DNA of 64,000 nt from the NCBI GenBank assembly GCA_023151315.1, contig JAKLJE010000009.1, positions 90,416 through 154,415 on the forward strand, written 5' to 3'. Under the pieces are notes generated by a model. The model did not search any database and was not told the DNA's origin. It saw nothing but the letters and a program-made list of their open reading frames with translations. Both the position numbers and the translations under genes were made by a program. The DNA is from Bacteroidia bacterium. Lineage in GTDB: Bacteria; Bacteroidota; Bacteroidia; Palsa-965. Below, one piece after another: positions 8,591 to 17,577 of the stretch. How positions within the stretch are numbered: position 1 is the stretch's first letter; the number at the start of each line of letters is the position of its first letter.

Positions 8591-10411
8591 TTAGTCGCGC
8601 GGAATTTGCTTCAGCTGAGCTTTCAATCGATCGACTTCAGCGCGCGCTTTCGTTACTTTATCCTGATATTCCGTAACCAATGCCTGAGCGCCTTTGGACT
8701 TGCCAAAGAATCCAAGATTGGTTTCCAGAGTATTGATTTCCGCAGTAAGGCGATTGATTTTCTCACGGATTCCGCTGCGCTCACGATCCAATTGCTCGCG
8801 TCCTTTATCGGTCTGCTTGAGCTGATCATAACGCATGCGCTGCAACGTTTGCTCATCGCCACCACGTGCTTTCAATTGCTCAAACAATCCGTCCTGAGCT
8901 GCCTTCCAGTCTTTATCAAGAGATTCTTTGTCTGCGCGTGCCGCGACAGGCAATTCACTCCATTTTTTCTGATAGTCGGAAATTACATTGCGTGCAGCAG
9001 ACAAATCTTCCGGCAAAGTCAACGCTTTCACTTCTGCAATTAAAGCAGCGCGAGCGTCTGAATTCGCTTTGTAAGATGCATCCTGTTCCGCAAAATGTTT
9101 GTTCCGATTCTCGAAAAAGAAATCAGCAGCTCCACGGAAACGTTCCCACAATTTATCTCCTTGCTTCTTCGGTACAGGACCGGTTTTCTTCCACTCTTCC
9201 TGTAATTGACGGAATTTCACCGGCGTGTTTTTCCAATCAGTGCTGTCTTTCAAAGCTTCTGCCTTCTCGCAGAGAGCTGTTTTATCATTGATGTGCTTGC
9301 GATAAACTTCGCGTTGCTGTCCATAGAACGATTCGCGGTTTCTGAAGAAAGAAAGTCGCGCGTCACGGAATGCTTTCCATGTGCGGTCTTCATCTTCCTT
9401 CGGAACATGCCCGATTTTCTTCCACTCTTCAAAAATTCCGTCGATTGCTTTCCCTTGCTCCTGCCAATCTTTATGCGATGTGAATGTCTTTGCAGACTCC
9501 ACTTTCATTTTTTCGAGAAGCTCCAGCTTCGCTTTGAGGTTCTCTTCCTGTTTCACTTTCGCATCCTCGAGCAATGCCTGTTTACGTGAATGAACTTCAT
9601 CAGAAGCTGCTTTGAATTTCTCCCAAATAGAATCGTTCACTTCTTTTGCTGCCGGACCGATTTCCTTCCACTGTTCATGCAGAACGCGAAGTTGATCCAA
9701 TGCGCGACGTACAGAAGGTTCGCTCTTCAAAGCTTCCGCTTTCTGAATCAGTTCTTCTTTCAGTTCCTGATTCTTCTTGTGATCCAGATCACGCAATTCG
9801 CGTGAAATCTTAACCACATCATAAAAGCGATCGTGATAGTGCTGCCAGTTATTACGAACTTCATTTGCATTGCCGGAAGGAACAGGTCCTGTTTCTCTCC
9901 AACGCGCCTGAAGATCCTGCAGTTTCTCGAATGCTTTCTGCATGCTGTCGCTGCTTTCCGCAAGTGCACGCAACTCATCAATGAGCTCAAGTTTCTTCTG
10001 AAGATTGCGACGCAATTCAATCTCCTTCTGACGCTTCTGCTCCGTACGGCGCTGATTGAATTTCTTCAGAACATCTTCAAACTTCTCTGCCAATTTATCA
10101 GCAGCCGGCATGAATACATCGTGTTCATCCTCTTTGGTTGCTTCCCATTCACGGCGCTTTTTCTCAAGATCCTCACGTGTCAATTCACGGAAAAGATCTT
10201 TGATCTTCTGAACCATTCCGCGCGAAGATTCAAGCTCCGTAAGAGCATTGATTTCTTCAAGACGCTTGAATAATTCCTCGCGAGACAACCCTGAGAAATC
10301 CTCAGTCGGATGCAACTCATCCTCATGATGATCCTGCTCGTCATTCACCGCAACCTGATTCTGTTCTGCCGGCATTTGTTCATTTTCCGGCTTCAACTCT
10401 TCTGTATTCAT
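8591..10411 (-). CDS. DUF349 repeat protein
   Basis: A 606-residue, highly charged, almost wholly helical and coiled-coil protein. Five DUF349 repeats can be seen, each with a W-(R/K)-x2-G-P/x core near residues 171, 248, 330, 407 and 484; the fifth (WSELPVA) is degenerate. The first 100 residues are acidic and rich in Glu and Gln. There is no signal peptide, so it is cytoplasmic. The family is common in Bacteroidota and Actinobacteria and its function is unknown, although charged helical repeats suggest binding to nucleic acid or ribosomes. It has its own promoter (10467-10474) and a terminator-like leader hairpin (10426-10450), implying regulated expression. Confidence 0.85.
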   Translation of the reverse strand: MNTEELKPENEQMPAEQNQVAVNDEQDHHEDELHPTEDFSGLSREELFKRLEEINALTELESSRGMVQKIKDLFRELTREDLEKKRREWEATKEDEHDVFMPAADKLAEKFEDVLKKFNQRRTEQKRQKEIELRRNLQKKLELIDELRALAESSDSMQKAFEKLQDLQARWRETGPVPSGNANEVRNNWQHYHDRFYDVVKISRELRDLDHKKNQELKEELIQKAEALKSEPSVRRALDQLRVLHEQWKEIGPAAKEVNDSIWEKFKAASDEVHSRKQALLEDAKVKQEENLKAKLELLEKMKVESAKTFTSHKDWQEQGKAIDGIFEEWKKIGHVPKEDEDRTWKAFRDARLSFFRNRESFYGQQREVYRKHINDKTALCEKAEALKDSTDWKNTPVKFRQLQEEWKKTGPVPKKQGDKLWERFRGAADFFFENRNKHFAEQDASYKANSDARAALIAEVKALTLPEDLSAARNVISDYQKKWSELPVAARADKESLDKDWKAAQDGLFEQLKARGGDEQTLQRMRYDQLKQTDKGREQLDRERSGIREKINRLTAEINTLETNLGFFGKSKGAQALVTEYQDKVTKARAEVDRLKAQLKQIPRD

Positions 10412-10425
10412 ACTGTTCTAAGACT

Positions 10426-10450
10426 GAAAAACCTTGTCCGGAGACAAGGT
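10426..10450 (-). promoter_or_regulatory. Terminator-like hairpin in the DUF349 mRNA leader
   Basis: A perfect 8-bp stem (ACCTTGTC at 10431-10438, GACAAGGT at 10443-10450) with a four-base loop is followed on the minus strand by five T residues and then, 14 bases later, the ATG at 10411. It lies between the predicted promoter and the start codon, so it looks like an attenuator or an intrinsic leader terminator. No upstream minus-strand gene exists that it could end. Confidence 0.55.
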
Positions 10451-10466
10451 CATAACTATGTTTTCT

Positions 10467-10499
10467 CAAAGGTAAATAAATTCCTTCCGGCATACCAAT
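10467..10499 (-). promoter_or_regulatory. Promoter of the DUF349 gene
   Basis: On the minus strand TACCTTTG (10474 down to 10467) matches TAnnTTTG exactly, and ATTG (10499-10496) sits 21 bases upstream as a near -33 TTTG box. The expected transcription start is close to 10461, giving a leader of about 50 bases that holds the hairpin at 10431-10450. Confidence 0.55.
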
Positions 10500-10567
10500 T
10501 AAGGCATGTTTTTCATGTTTTTTTCAGTCTTTTTTCATTCCCTGGAATCTTATCACAAACCGTTATG

Positions 10568-10575
10568 TATTTTTG
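10568..10575 (+). promoter_or_regulatory. Candidate -7 element of paaZ
   Basis: TATTTTTG matches TAnnTTTG and lies 30 bases before the ATG at 10606. It overlaps a possible upstream TTG start at 10573, which argues that translation begins at 10606. No good -33 box is seen. Confidence 0.4.
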
Positions 10576-10605
10576 GTTTTCACAGATAAAATTGCACTCT
10601 TTCCA

Positions 10606-12702
10606 ATGAAACTTCAGAATTACGCAACAGGAAAATGGATCACCGGAGACGGATCCGGACAGGAACTGTATAATGCCATCAACGGAGAAGTTGTTGCTAT
10701 AGCCAGCAGTCAGGGACTTGACTTCGCAGAAATGTGTCGTTATGCACGTGAAGTAGGCGGACCTAAACTGCGTAAGATGACATTTCATGAACGCGGAAGA
10801 ATGCTTCGTGCACTTGCGTTGCATTTAATGTCGAAGAAAGATCTGTTCTATAAAATTTCCTGGGCTACAGGAGCAACGCGTTCCGACAGCTGGGTGGATA
10901 TTGAAGGCGGAATCGGAAATCTGTTTGCATATGCTTCGTTGCGTCGACAATTCCCCGATGAAATCTATGCTGTTGAAGGAGAAGCGGCGCGTTTATCGAA
11001 AGAAAATACTTTCATCGGACATCACATTTGTGTTCCGAAAGAAGGTGTTGCGATCCATATCAATGCATTCAATTTCCCTGTATGGGGAATGCTTGAGAAA
11101 GTTGCGGTGAATTGGTTGGCCGGTGTTCCTGCAATTGTAAAACCTGCAACCGCGACTTCATTTCTGACGGAAGCCGTTGTTCGCGAAATTATAGCATCAG
11201 GAATTCTTCCTGAAGGAGCGTTGCAGTTGATCTGCGGAAGCGCAAACACATTGCTGGATCATGTACAGAATCAGGATGTGGTAACATTCACAGGTTCAGC
11301 AAGCACAGGAAAGAAACTGAAATCGCATCCGCGATTGATTGAAGAATCTGTTCCGTTCAATATGGAAGCAGACTCGCTCAATTGCTGTATTCTCGGAACT
11401 GACGTAACTCCTGATCAACCGGAATTTGACATCTTCATCAAAGAAGTAGTGAGAGAAATCACAACAAAAGCCGGACAGAAATGTACTGCTGTGCGACGCA
11501 TTATTGTACCTGAAAACAGAATTGAAGAAGTACGCGTTGCGTTGGCAAAACGACTTTCGCAAACTATTATCGGAGATCCGAATGTGGAAGGCGTGCGTAT
11601 GGGTTCACTTGCAGGCATTACACAGCGTAATGAGGTGATGGAGAAAGTGGAACTGCTGAGCAAGACGCAGAAAATGATCATTGGTGATTTCGAAAAATTC
11701 GAAGTGAAAGGCGCTGATAAAAACAAAGGTGCGTTCATGCCTCCGGTGATTTTCCTGAATGAAAATCCATTCGTAAACACAGATTGCCACAACATCGAAG
11801 CATTCGGTCCGGTGAGCACATTAATGCCGTATAAATCAACGGAAGATGCGATCAAACTGGCGAAGATGGGTAAAGGATCACTTGTATCTTCAATCATCAC
11901 TGCAGACGGTAAACTGGCTCGCGAATATGTAATCGGAGCTGCAAGTATGCACGGACGCATTCTCGTTCTCAACAGCGAATGCGCGAAGGAAAGCACAGGC
12001 CACGGTTCTCCAATGCCAATGCTCGTTCACGGCGGACCGGGACGTGCAGGAGGCGGAGAAGAAATGGGCGGCAAACGCGGCGTGTTCCATTATCTGCAAC
12101 GTACAGCGATCCAAGGATCACCTACGATGTTAACTTCCGTAACGAATCAATATCAATACGGAGCGAAGTACATTGAAAAAGGAATTCATCCGTTCCGTCA
12201 ATACTTCGAAGATCTTGAAGTCGGAGAAACCGTGATTACCGATACGCATACTGTAAAAGAGAGCGACATCATTGACTTCGCAAATCTCAGCGGCGATAAA
12301 TTCTATGCACACATGGATCCTTCTGCATTGGAAGGAACTGTTTTCAAACGCACGGTAGCGCACGGTTATTTCATTCTTTCACGCGCAGCAGGTTTGTTTG
12401 TTGATCCGCCGAAAGGACCTGTTCTGCTCAACTACGGAATTGATGAATGTCGATTCACAAAACCGATTTATCCGGGAATGTCTATCGGAGTTCGCTTCAC
12501 TTGCAAAGAGAAAATCGAAAATGATAAGCCGTTGAAGGCAACGAACGACACGGAAGTGAAGACCGGAATTGTGAAATGGGTTGTGGATGTGTACGATGCA
12601 AGTCCGCAGGACGTGCGCGATGCATTGGGCGTTGACGGAGCAACCGGTGACACTGTTGCAATCGCAACAATTCTGACGATGGTGAAGCTCAAGAATCAAT
12701 AA
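10606..12702 (+). CDS. paaZ: PaaZ: oxepin-CoA hydrolase / 3-oxo-5,6-dehydrosuberyl-CoA semialdehyde dehydrogenase
   Basis: Bifunctional cytoplasmic enzyme of aerobic phenylacetate breakdown. Its C-terminal hydratase domain opens the ring of oxepin-CoA and its N-terminal dehydrogenase oxidises the resulting aldehyde with NADP+. From the chosen start the protein has 698 residues, close to the roughly 680 of E. coli PaaZ. The dehydrogenase domain (1 to about 520) has glutamate E254 in NMEADS and nucleophile C293 in GQKCTAVRR. The MaoC-like hot-dog domain (about 530-698) has the D565/H570 pair in SGDKFYAH. All catalytic residues are therefore present. No other paa gene is in the window; a DinB-like gene follows after 22 bases. 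Confidence 0.9.
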   Translation: MKLQNYATGKWITGDGSGQELYNAINGEVVAIASSQGLDFAEMCRYAREVGGPKLRKMTFHERGRMLRALALHLMSKKDLFYKISWATGATRSDSWVDIEGGIGNLFAYASLRRQFPDEIYAVEGEAARLSKENTFIGHHICVPKEGVAIHINAFNFPVWGMLEKVAVNWLAGVPAIVKPATATSFLTEAVVREIIASGILPEGALQLICGSANTLLDHVQNQDVVTFTGSASTGKKLKSHPRLIEESVPFNMEADSLNCCILGTDVTPDQPEFDIFIKEVVREITTKAGQKCTAVRRIIVPENRIEEVRVALAKRLSQTIIGDPNVEGVRMGSLAGITQRNEVMEKVELLSKTQKMIIGDFEKFEVKGADKNKGAFMPPVIFLNENPFVNTDCHNIEAFGPVSTLMPYKSTEDAIKLAKMGKGSLVSSIITADGKLAREYVIGAASMHGRILVLNSECAKESTGHGSPMPMLVHGGPGRAGGGEEMGGKRGVFHYLQRTAIQGSPTMLTSVTNQYQYGAKYIEKGIHPFRQYFEDLEVGETVITDTHTVKESDIIDFANLSGDKFYAHMDPSALEGTVFKRTVAHGYFILSRAAGLFVDPPKGPVLLNYGIDECRFTKPIYPGMSIGVRFTCKEKIENDKPLKATNDTEVKTGIVKWVVDVYDASPQDVRDALGVDGATGDTVAIATILTMVKLKNQ

Positions 12703-12703
12703 A

Positions 12704-12720
12704 TAGACTTTAGACTTTAG
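12704..12720. repeat. Short TAGACTT heptamer repeat
   Basis: Two full copies and a part of a third copy of the heptamer TAGACTT fill the gap between paaZ and the DinB-like gene. It is short, so chance cannot be excluded, but it covers nearly the entire intergenic space. Confidence 0.4.
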
Positions 12721-12724
12721 AAAT

Positions 12725-13234
12725 ATGGATACGGCAACAGAATTGGCAACGCTTCGCAATATGGTTGATGCAACACGTCAACTTGCGCATTTTGCGATAA
12801 AGAAAATGGAAGGTCGTGAAAGCGAAATGCAGAAACGATTTGAAGTTGATGGACGCAAACTGAACAGCATGTATTGGATCATTGCGCACATGGCGTGGGC
12901 AGAAAATAATCTGATCATTCGTTCAATCGGCGGGGCCAATCCCGAAGTTCCTTGGTTGAAACATTTTGCACTTGGTAAATCAGCTGATGACGGAGAAAAC
13001 TGCGGAGTTCCGTATTCTGAGATTTATGCAGGATTTAAGAAAGTACACCAAGTTGCAATGGAGACGCTGGACAAGATGAATCCGGACGATCTGAACAGCG
13101 AGAATTTGCTGAACTGGGAAATTCTTGGCGGCAAAACCAAGAGGAATACGATCATGCATCACGTGCGTCACGAAAACAACCACATCGGACAGATGTTATG
13201 GCTCGTGAATCTGCACGGTGTTAAAACCATCTGA
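12725..13234 (+). CDS. DinB-like putative metal-dependent protein
   Basis: A 169-residue four-helix bundle protein of the DinB/YfiT-like superfamily. H55 in helix 2 (IIAHMAWAE) and the pair H149-x3-H153 near the C-terminus (RHENNHIGQ) form the expected three-histidine metal site. Members bind Ni, Zn or Fe and many are thiol transferases or of unknown role. It lies 22 bases after paaZ on the same strand and is likely co-transcribed, so it could help with thiol or CoA chemistry in that pathway, but this is inference. It ends directly at the stop of the convergent gene (13235). Confidence 0.7.
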   Translation: MDTATELATLRNMVDATRQLAHFAIKKMEGRESEMQKRFEVDGRKLNSMYWIIAHMAWAENNLIIRSIGGANPEVPWLKHFALGKSADDGENCGVPYSEIYAGFKKVHQVAMETLDKMNPDDLNSENLLNWEILGGKTKRNTIMHHVRHENNHIGQMLWLVNLHGVKTI

Positions 13235-14341
13235 TCAGAGTTCCGTTTTCCAAAGCAACTTTCCGGAATCGGCATCGACACAGTACACCACATCCGCTAT
13301 CCAGAAAGTTAATTGATTCAGACTTTGACTGTATCCTGTCTGCGGTATCATGTAATCGCTGAACTCAAATTCAGAATTGAATTGGCTTTGATGAATTTCC
13401 CACAGAACTTTATTGCCATCCAGATTCAGGCACGTAAGTAAAAATGATTTGTGCTCCAGCGTTTCATAACTCAGCACAATGACATTTGTATCTGCTGTAA
13501 TTGCAACAAACTGACCTGACAGGAAAGTTCGTGAACGATTCAGAATAGAATCGTCCGGGCCGGTGATAAATTCCTCGTATTGATTACCATTTTCTCCCTG
13601 TAATTCCAGCACTGTTGTTCCCCAACGCTGATCATCACGTTTGATCTGTGATTCGTCAACGTACAGCTTTCCGGTCGGTATATATTTTGACTCCGGTTCT
13701 CTGTTTCCCGGAGCGGCATAAAAATGTCCATTCGTCAGGTCAAGATTATACTGTTTGCCGTTATTCGCTGTGATTTCCATCAAAGCGTAACTATTGCCCC
13801 ACATGATATGGTCGACACCGGACGATAACTCAGAAAATAATTCAGGCAACGTTTCAACCGAGTACACTGCATAAACGTGACCATCAGTAATCGAATACGC
13901 GATGGCTTCACTATACTTCACCACCGTAAGTGTATCGCCATGTACACCTGCAATGTCTGCTTCTTCACCCAAGGTAAATCGGAGAATTTTACTGCCGGAT
14001 TTCGGATCAACAATGTGAACCCGTGAACAAGGCGTACCTTCATCGGATTCGCTTCCCATTGTACGGATGTGATCCACAATCAATAAATTCTTTTCAGTGT
14101 AACGAAACTCGCGGACTGCTTCCGGCGAGCCGAATCCCCACCAAATTGGATTCACAACGCCGGCTGTCATCCACAGAACGAACATTATACCACTGATCAA
14201 AACATATTCGCCAAATGTCTGATCCTTACCTTTTCGAATTCTCTTGCGAAAAACGTAGTATAGGATCATCAGAACAAGCGGACCACCGAAACTGATCCAG
14301 GGAGAAGAAAAGTAACCGTCGAGAAGTGTGTTATAACTCAT
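13235..14341 (-). CDS. Membrane-anchored PQQ-like repeat protein
   Basis: A 368-residue protein with two hydrophobic segments in the first 65 residues (about 17-32 and 48-66), then a long beta-rich domain. The C-terminal part has phrases such as GNKVLWEIHQ and DADSGKLLWKTEL, typical blades of PQQ-like or BamB-type beta-propellers; ITDGHVYAVYS may be another blade. I cannot name a specific family, and it may be related to PA2928-like proteins. No lipobox or cofactor motif is visible, so a binding or sensing role is as likely as catalysis. It stands between the convergent DinB-like gene and panB. Confidence 0.5.
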   Translation of the reverse strand: MSYNTLLDGYFSSPWISFGGPLVLMILYYVFRKRIRKGKDQTFGEYVLISGIMFVLWMTAGVVNPIWWGFGSPEAVREFRYTEKNLLIVDHIRTMGSESDEGTPCSRVHIVDPKSGSKILRFTLGEEADIAGVHGDTLTVVKYSEAIAYSITDGHVYAVYSVETLPELFSELSSGVDHIMWGNSYALMEITANNGKQYNLDLTNGHFYAAPGNREPESKYIPTGKLYVDESQIKRDDQRWGTTVLELQGENGNQYEEFITGPDDSILNRSRTFLSGQFVAITADTNVIVLSYETLEHKSFLLTCLNLDGNKVLWEIHQSQFNSEFEFSDYMIPQTGYSQSLNQLTFWIADVVYCVDADSGKLLWKTEL

Positions 14342-14394
14342 GCGGAAAGTACTTTTTTGTTAATGCTTCTGCCGCATCTTAACTCAACACGCTT

Positions 14395-15210
14395 TTAATA
14401 CTGCTCGTTCTGATTCGGAAAATCACGCGACTTCACATCTTTCACGTAGTTTCCTACAGCAGATGTAATTTCTTCGTTAAGATTCAGGTAACGACGAAGA
14501 AAACGTGGACTGAATTCTTTAGTGAGTCCAACCATGTCGTGGAATACGAGAACTTGTCCGTCCACACCGCCGCCGGCACCGATACCGATTACAGGAATGG
14601 TTAATTCCTTCGCAACTTTCTCAGCCAATGCAGCAGGAATTTTCTCAAGTACCAATGCAAAGCAACCTGCTTTTTCAAGAATGTGCGCATCCTGAATGAG
14701 TCTTCTCGCCTCTTCTTCTTCACGGGCACGCACAGTATACGTTCCGAATTTGTAAATAGATTGAGGAGTCAGTCCGAGATGTCCCATTACAGGAATACCG
14801 GCGGAAAGTATACGTTCAATTGATTCACGGATTTCCGCGCCACCTTCGAGTTTCACGGCATGAGCACCGGATTCTTTCATGATGCGGATTGCAGAGTTCA
14901 GTGCCTCTTTGGAATTTCCCTGATAAGAACCGAATGGAAGATCCACTACGATGAGCGCACGATCAATACCGCGTACCACGCTCGATGCGTGATAAATCAT
15001 CTGATCCAGCGTAATCGGTAAAGTTGTCTCATGACCTGCCATTACGTTTGATGCTGAATCGCCTACCAATATCACATCGATACCTGCTGAATCGACAATA
15101 GAAGCTGTCGTGAAATCATACGCCGTCAACATCGCGATCTTCTCGCCTCGACGTTTCATTTCCAGAAGCACGTTGGTTGTGACTTTCTTAATTTCCTTGT
15201 GAACCGACAT
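14395..15210 (-). CDS. panB: 3-methyl-2-oxobutanoate hydroxymethyltransferase
   Basis: PanB makes ketopantoate from 2-oxoisovalerate and 5,10-methylene-tetrahydrofolate, the first committed step of pantothenate and coenzyme A synthesis. At 271 residues it has the usual length. The TIM-barrel metal ligands can be seen as D51 in VGDSASN and D90 in VVDLPFGSY; the later KLEGG segment carries the third acidic ligand, and [15 protein letters not shown] closes the barrel. It is preceded on the same strand by the Rieske and M61-like genes in the 3' direction of transcription only after a short gap, so it may be its own unit. Confidence 0.95.
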   Translation of the reverse strand: MSVHKEIKKVTTNVLLEMKRRGEKIAMLTAYDFTTASIVDSAGIDVILVGDSASNVMAGHETTLPITLDQMIYHASSVVRGIDRALIVVDLPFGSYQGNSKEALNSAIRIMKESGAHAVKLEGGAEIRESIERILSAGIPVMGHLGLTPQSIYKFGTYTVRAREEEEARRLIQDAHILEKAGCFALVLEKIPAALAEKVAKELTIPVIGIGAGGGVDGQVLVFHDMVGLTKEFSPRFLRRYLNLNEEITSAVGNYVKDVKSRDFPNQNEQY

Positions 15211-15254
15211 GAGTATTGTTTGTATCGGTCAAAGTTAGACTTTTTCGAACGATG

Positions 15255-15602
15255 CTACCAACCCCAGCGGGTTTCCTGTACACCGATGTAAAGTCCGTCT
15301 TCGCGCTCCTCAACAGGAAATACGCGAGCAGCGCCGCCCGAACCGTGACTGCAACGACCTGTTTTCATATCATATGCATATCTGTGCAGCGGACAAACAA
15401 TTGATTTTCCATCAGAAGTTATTGTGCCTGCTGAGAGCGCAAAACCGTTGTGCGGACATTTCTCTTCGAACGCAAATATTCCTTGAGCGTTGCTTACAAA
15501 ACACAACTTCATACCCGCAACATATGCAATTTCAATACTGTTCTCCATGAGACCGGAGGCAGAAAAAGAAAGTTTGATCCAGCGTGTTTCTTTTCGGAAC
15601 AT
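15255..15602 (-). CDS. Rieske [2Fe-2S] ferredoxin-like protein
   Basis: A 115-residue single-domain Rieske protein. The cluster ligands are C49-P-H51 and C70-P-L-H73, the pattern C-x-H ... C-x2-H of Rieske ferredoxins and of small subunits of nitrite reductases and dioxygenases. There is no signal peptide or membrane anchor, so it is cytoplasmic. It starts 2 bases after the stop of the M61-like gene (15605) and is therefore in its operon, but no oxygenase partner is encoded nearby, so its redox partner is unknown. Confidence 0.85.
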   Translation of the reverse strand: MFRKETRWIKLSFSASGLMENSIEIAYVAGMKLCFVSNAQGIFAFEEKCPHNGFALSAGTITSDGKSIVCPLHRYAYDMKTGRCSHGSGGAARVFPVEEREDGLYIGVQETRWGW

Positions 15603-15604
15603 GA

Positions 15605-17476
15605 TCAGTAATCCATTGGATTGAAAAGCCGCTCATGCAGCAACAAAGCATCGGAACTGCAGGCAGGATCAATACGTACGAGATGTTCAATAACAATTGT
15701 TTTGTAATATGGCTGTGCCATTATCCGCTCATTGCGGTTGCCGCGGATGTAAATTACTTCTATTGGCTGTGTATCTGTCGGAGAATAAATTGTATTCAGA
15801 ATTTCATCCATATTCGCCGCTGACACAGTTACACCATCAACACTTACCAGACGATCGCCTTCTTTCACCTTGAGCTGATTACCGGGGTCTGCGCTCCGCA
15901 CCAGGAACGCATCAATTTGACTGTCGTAATTCAAACTGATCTGTCCGAAAGTAAGAATTGAATCCAGAGCTGAAGGAGAATACACCCAGCCGATTTTATC
16001 AAACGATTGAATAATTGGCAACGGGGCGACACCATTCACATACTTCGCACAGAACTCATTAATCTCCGGTGAAATTGTTTTCCCTATGTATCCGCATAAC
16101 GAATCGGGATGAAATGTTGACCGATTATTCAGTTCGAGTACAACTTCTCTCAAACCTTTAGCGCCGCCTGACCATTGTGTGAGATGTATATCCAATGTAA
16201 ATGCAAGCAACATTGCCTTCGCTTTGAACTCCTCCGCCTTCAATGGATCGGCCAATGCTTTTTTAAGATGCTTGACATCTGTTACGGAGCGTGCTTTTAC
16301 ATTCTCACTCATTCTCAGCTTAGAGCTGATTGCCGCGCGGAAATCTTCTTCGCTTGCTACAGAGTCACGTACTTCCGCCAGCCATGTAAAGTAAGATTTG
16401 AATCCTTCTGAAATCCACCAGTTACTTCTCACCTGCGGAGTGAGAAAATCCGGATAATTGTCGTAACTCGATTGATCGAGCAATGCAAGTGTCTTCAGCA
16501 AATCGCCCGCAGTTTCTCCGCTTACCAATGAAGCAAGAGGCTCTTCCTCTTCTATTTCATTGAGATAATACACAGCACTGTTGCGATGCGACATACCTCC
16601 GAACTTGCCATGATTACCTGATGTGAAATTTCCCGGCCCGACAAACCAAAACATCATTTTATAGTGTCGCGGTGGAATGCCTTCTATGAATCGCGTCAAA
16701 GCAAATATTTCAGCAGCGATATATTTTCTGATCTGACGGGCGGAAACATTTCCCGTTTCACTATACACTGCAATATCAATGTAACAATTGCGAGAGAGAA
16801 AACCACAGGTATCAGCCTTCCCGTAATACAAAGGAGATTCTACAAGTTCATTATACGATCCCGAAAGGTACTCATCACGACCTCGTACTGATTCAATGAG
16901 CTGAAGAGATGTGAACGGATTATCGCTCTCGTTGTGCATCACCGTAAGATGATATGGCAAACTCATTGCGCCATCAAAATAACCGATCATAAAAGCAGGA
17001 TTCATCAGGAAACCTGTCTTCTCGTCAAATGTTGTACCCGCAGCATTGGGAACATGACTGTATTTCTCAGAATGATAGGAACTGTAACCTGTAGAATCCC
17101 ACGTATCATCTACCCAATACTCAATCTTGCGGAGAACTCGTCCTTTATCCAGTTTGATCAGAACTTTGTTCTTTCCTGATTTCTTCACCTTCAATGGCAT
17201 GCCACGATCATCGAGAGCATAGAACTCGTGAACGAATTGCAACGCATCAACCGGTTTGCCTACATCGGAAATATAGGCGGGCAACACATAGTACACCTTC
17301 TGGGTTTTCATTGGTGGCGGAACCACCGTAATACGTACGCGGTCTTTCTCGCGGGTAACATTTGCTATGTCAACCGTAACACGGTACTCTCCCACGGGTG
17401 CAGCAGATTGCGCAACTACGTCAGACAGCAGAAATGAAAAGACGAATACGAGTATATAGCGGATAAACCGTTTCAT
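15605..17476 (-). CDS. M61-family-like protein with PDZ domain, zinc site lost
   Basis: A 623-residue exported protein with a signal peptide (about residues 1-22, ending VVAQ). The N-terminal beta domain and the central helical domain with NWWISEGFKSYF resemble M61 glycyl aminopeptidases, and a PDZ domain follows at about 515-590. The HExxH zinc motif that should lie about 35 residues before SEGF is replaced by G320-E-T-A-G324: the glutamate remains but both zinc-binding histidines are glycine, and no other HExxH occurs. The third-ligand glutamate (E357) is kept. It is thus probably a non-catalytic relative acting as a periplasmic or surface binding protein. A -7-like TAATTTTG lies upstream at 17487-17494. 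Confidence 0.7.
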   Translation of the reverse strand: MKRFIRYILVFVFSFLLSDVVAQSAAPVGEYRVTVDIANVTREKDRVRITVVPPPMKTQKVYYVLPAYISDVGKPVDALQFVHEFYALDDRGMPLKVKKSGKNKVLIKLDKGRVLRKIEYWVDDTWDSTGYSSYHSEKYSHVPNAAGTTFDEKTGFLMNPAFMIGYFDGAMSLPYHLTVMHNESDNPFTSLQLIESVRGRDEYLSGSYNELVESPLYYGKADTCGFLSRNCYIDIAVYSETGNVSARQIRKYIAAEIFALTRFIEGIPPRHYKMMFWFVGPGNFTSGNHGKFGGMSHRNSAVYYLNEIEEEEPLASLVSGETAGDLLKTLALLDQSSYDNYPDFLTPQVRSNWWISEGFKSYFTWLAEVRDSVASEEDFRAAISSKLRMSENVKARSVTDVKHLKKALADPLKAEEFKAKAMLLAFTLDIHLTQWSGGAKGLREVVLELNNRSTFHPDSLCGYIGKTISPEINEFCAKYVNGVAPLPIIQSFDKIGWVYSPSALDSILTFGQISLNYDSQIDAFLVRSADPGNQLKVKEGDRLVSVDGVTVSAANMDEILNTIYSPTDTQPIEVIYIRGNRNERIMAQPYYKTIVIEHLVRIDPACSSDALLLHERLFNPMDY

Positions 17477-17486
17477 AGGGGGCGAC

Positions 17487-17494
17487 CAAAATTA
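17487..17494 (-). promoter_or_regulatory. Candidate -7 element of the M61-like/Rieske operon
   Basis: The minus strand reads TAATTTTG, an exact TAnnTTTG match 10 bases before the ATG at 17476. The leader would be very short. CAAA at 17510-17513 would give a TTTG box at 15 bases, shorter than usual, so only the -7 is claimed. Confidence 0.3.
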
Positions 17495-17577
17495 ACCAAA
17501 ACAGTTCGCCAAACGGATAACGCTCACCTATTTTACGGTCGCGAATGCAGTGAATTATCAACAAAAGTTGAAAACAA

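Noticed and set aside
8866..10273. Several plus-strand open frames opposite the DUF349 gene
   Set aside because: They are mirror frames of a Lys/Glu-rich coiled-coil gene, rich in Leu, Phe and Ser, with no known motif and no promoter; the minus-strand gene is clearly real.
15216..15404. Plus-strand frame over the Rieske gene
   Set aside because: Shadow of the minus-strand Rieske gene, with no own features.
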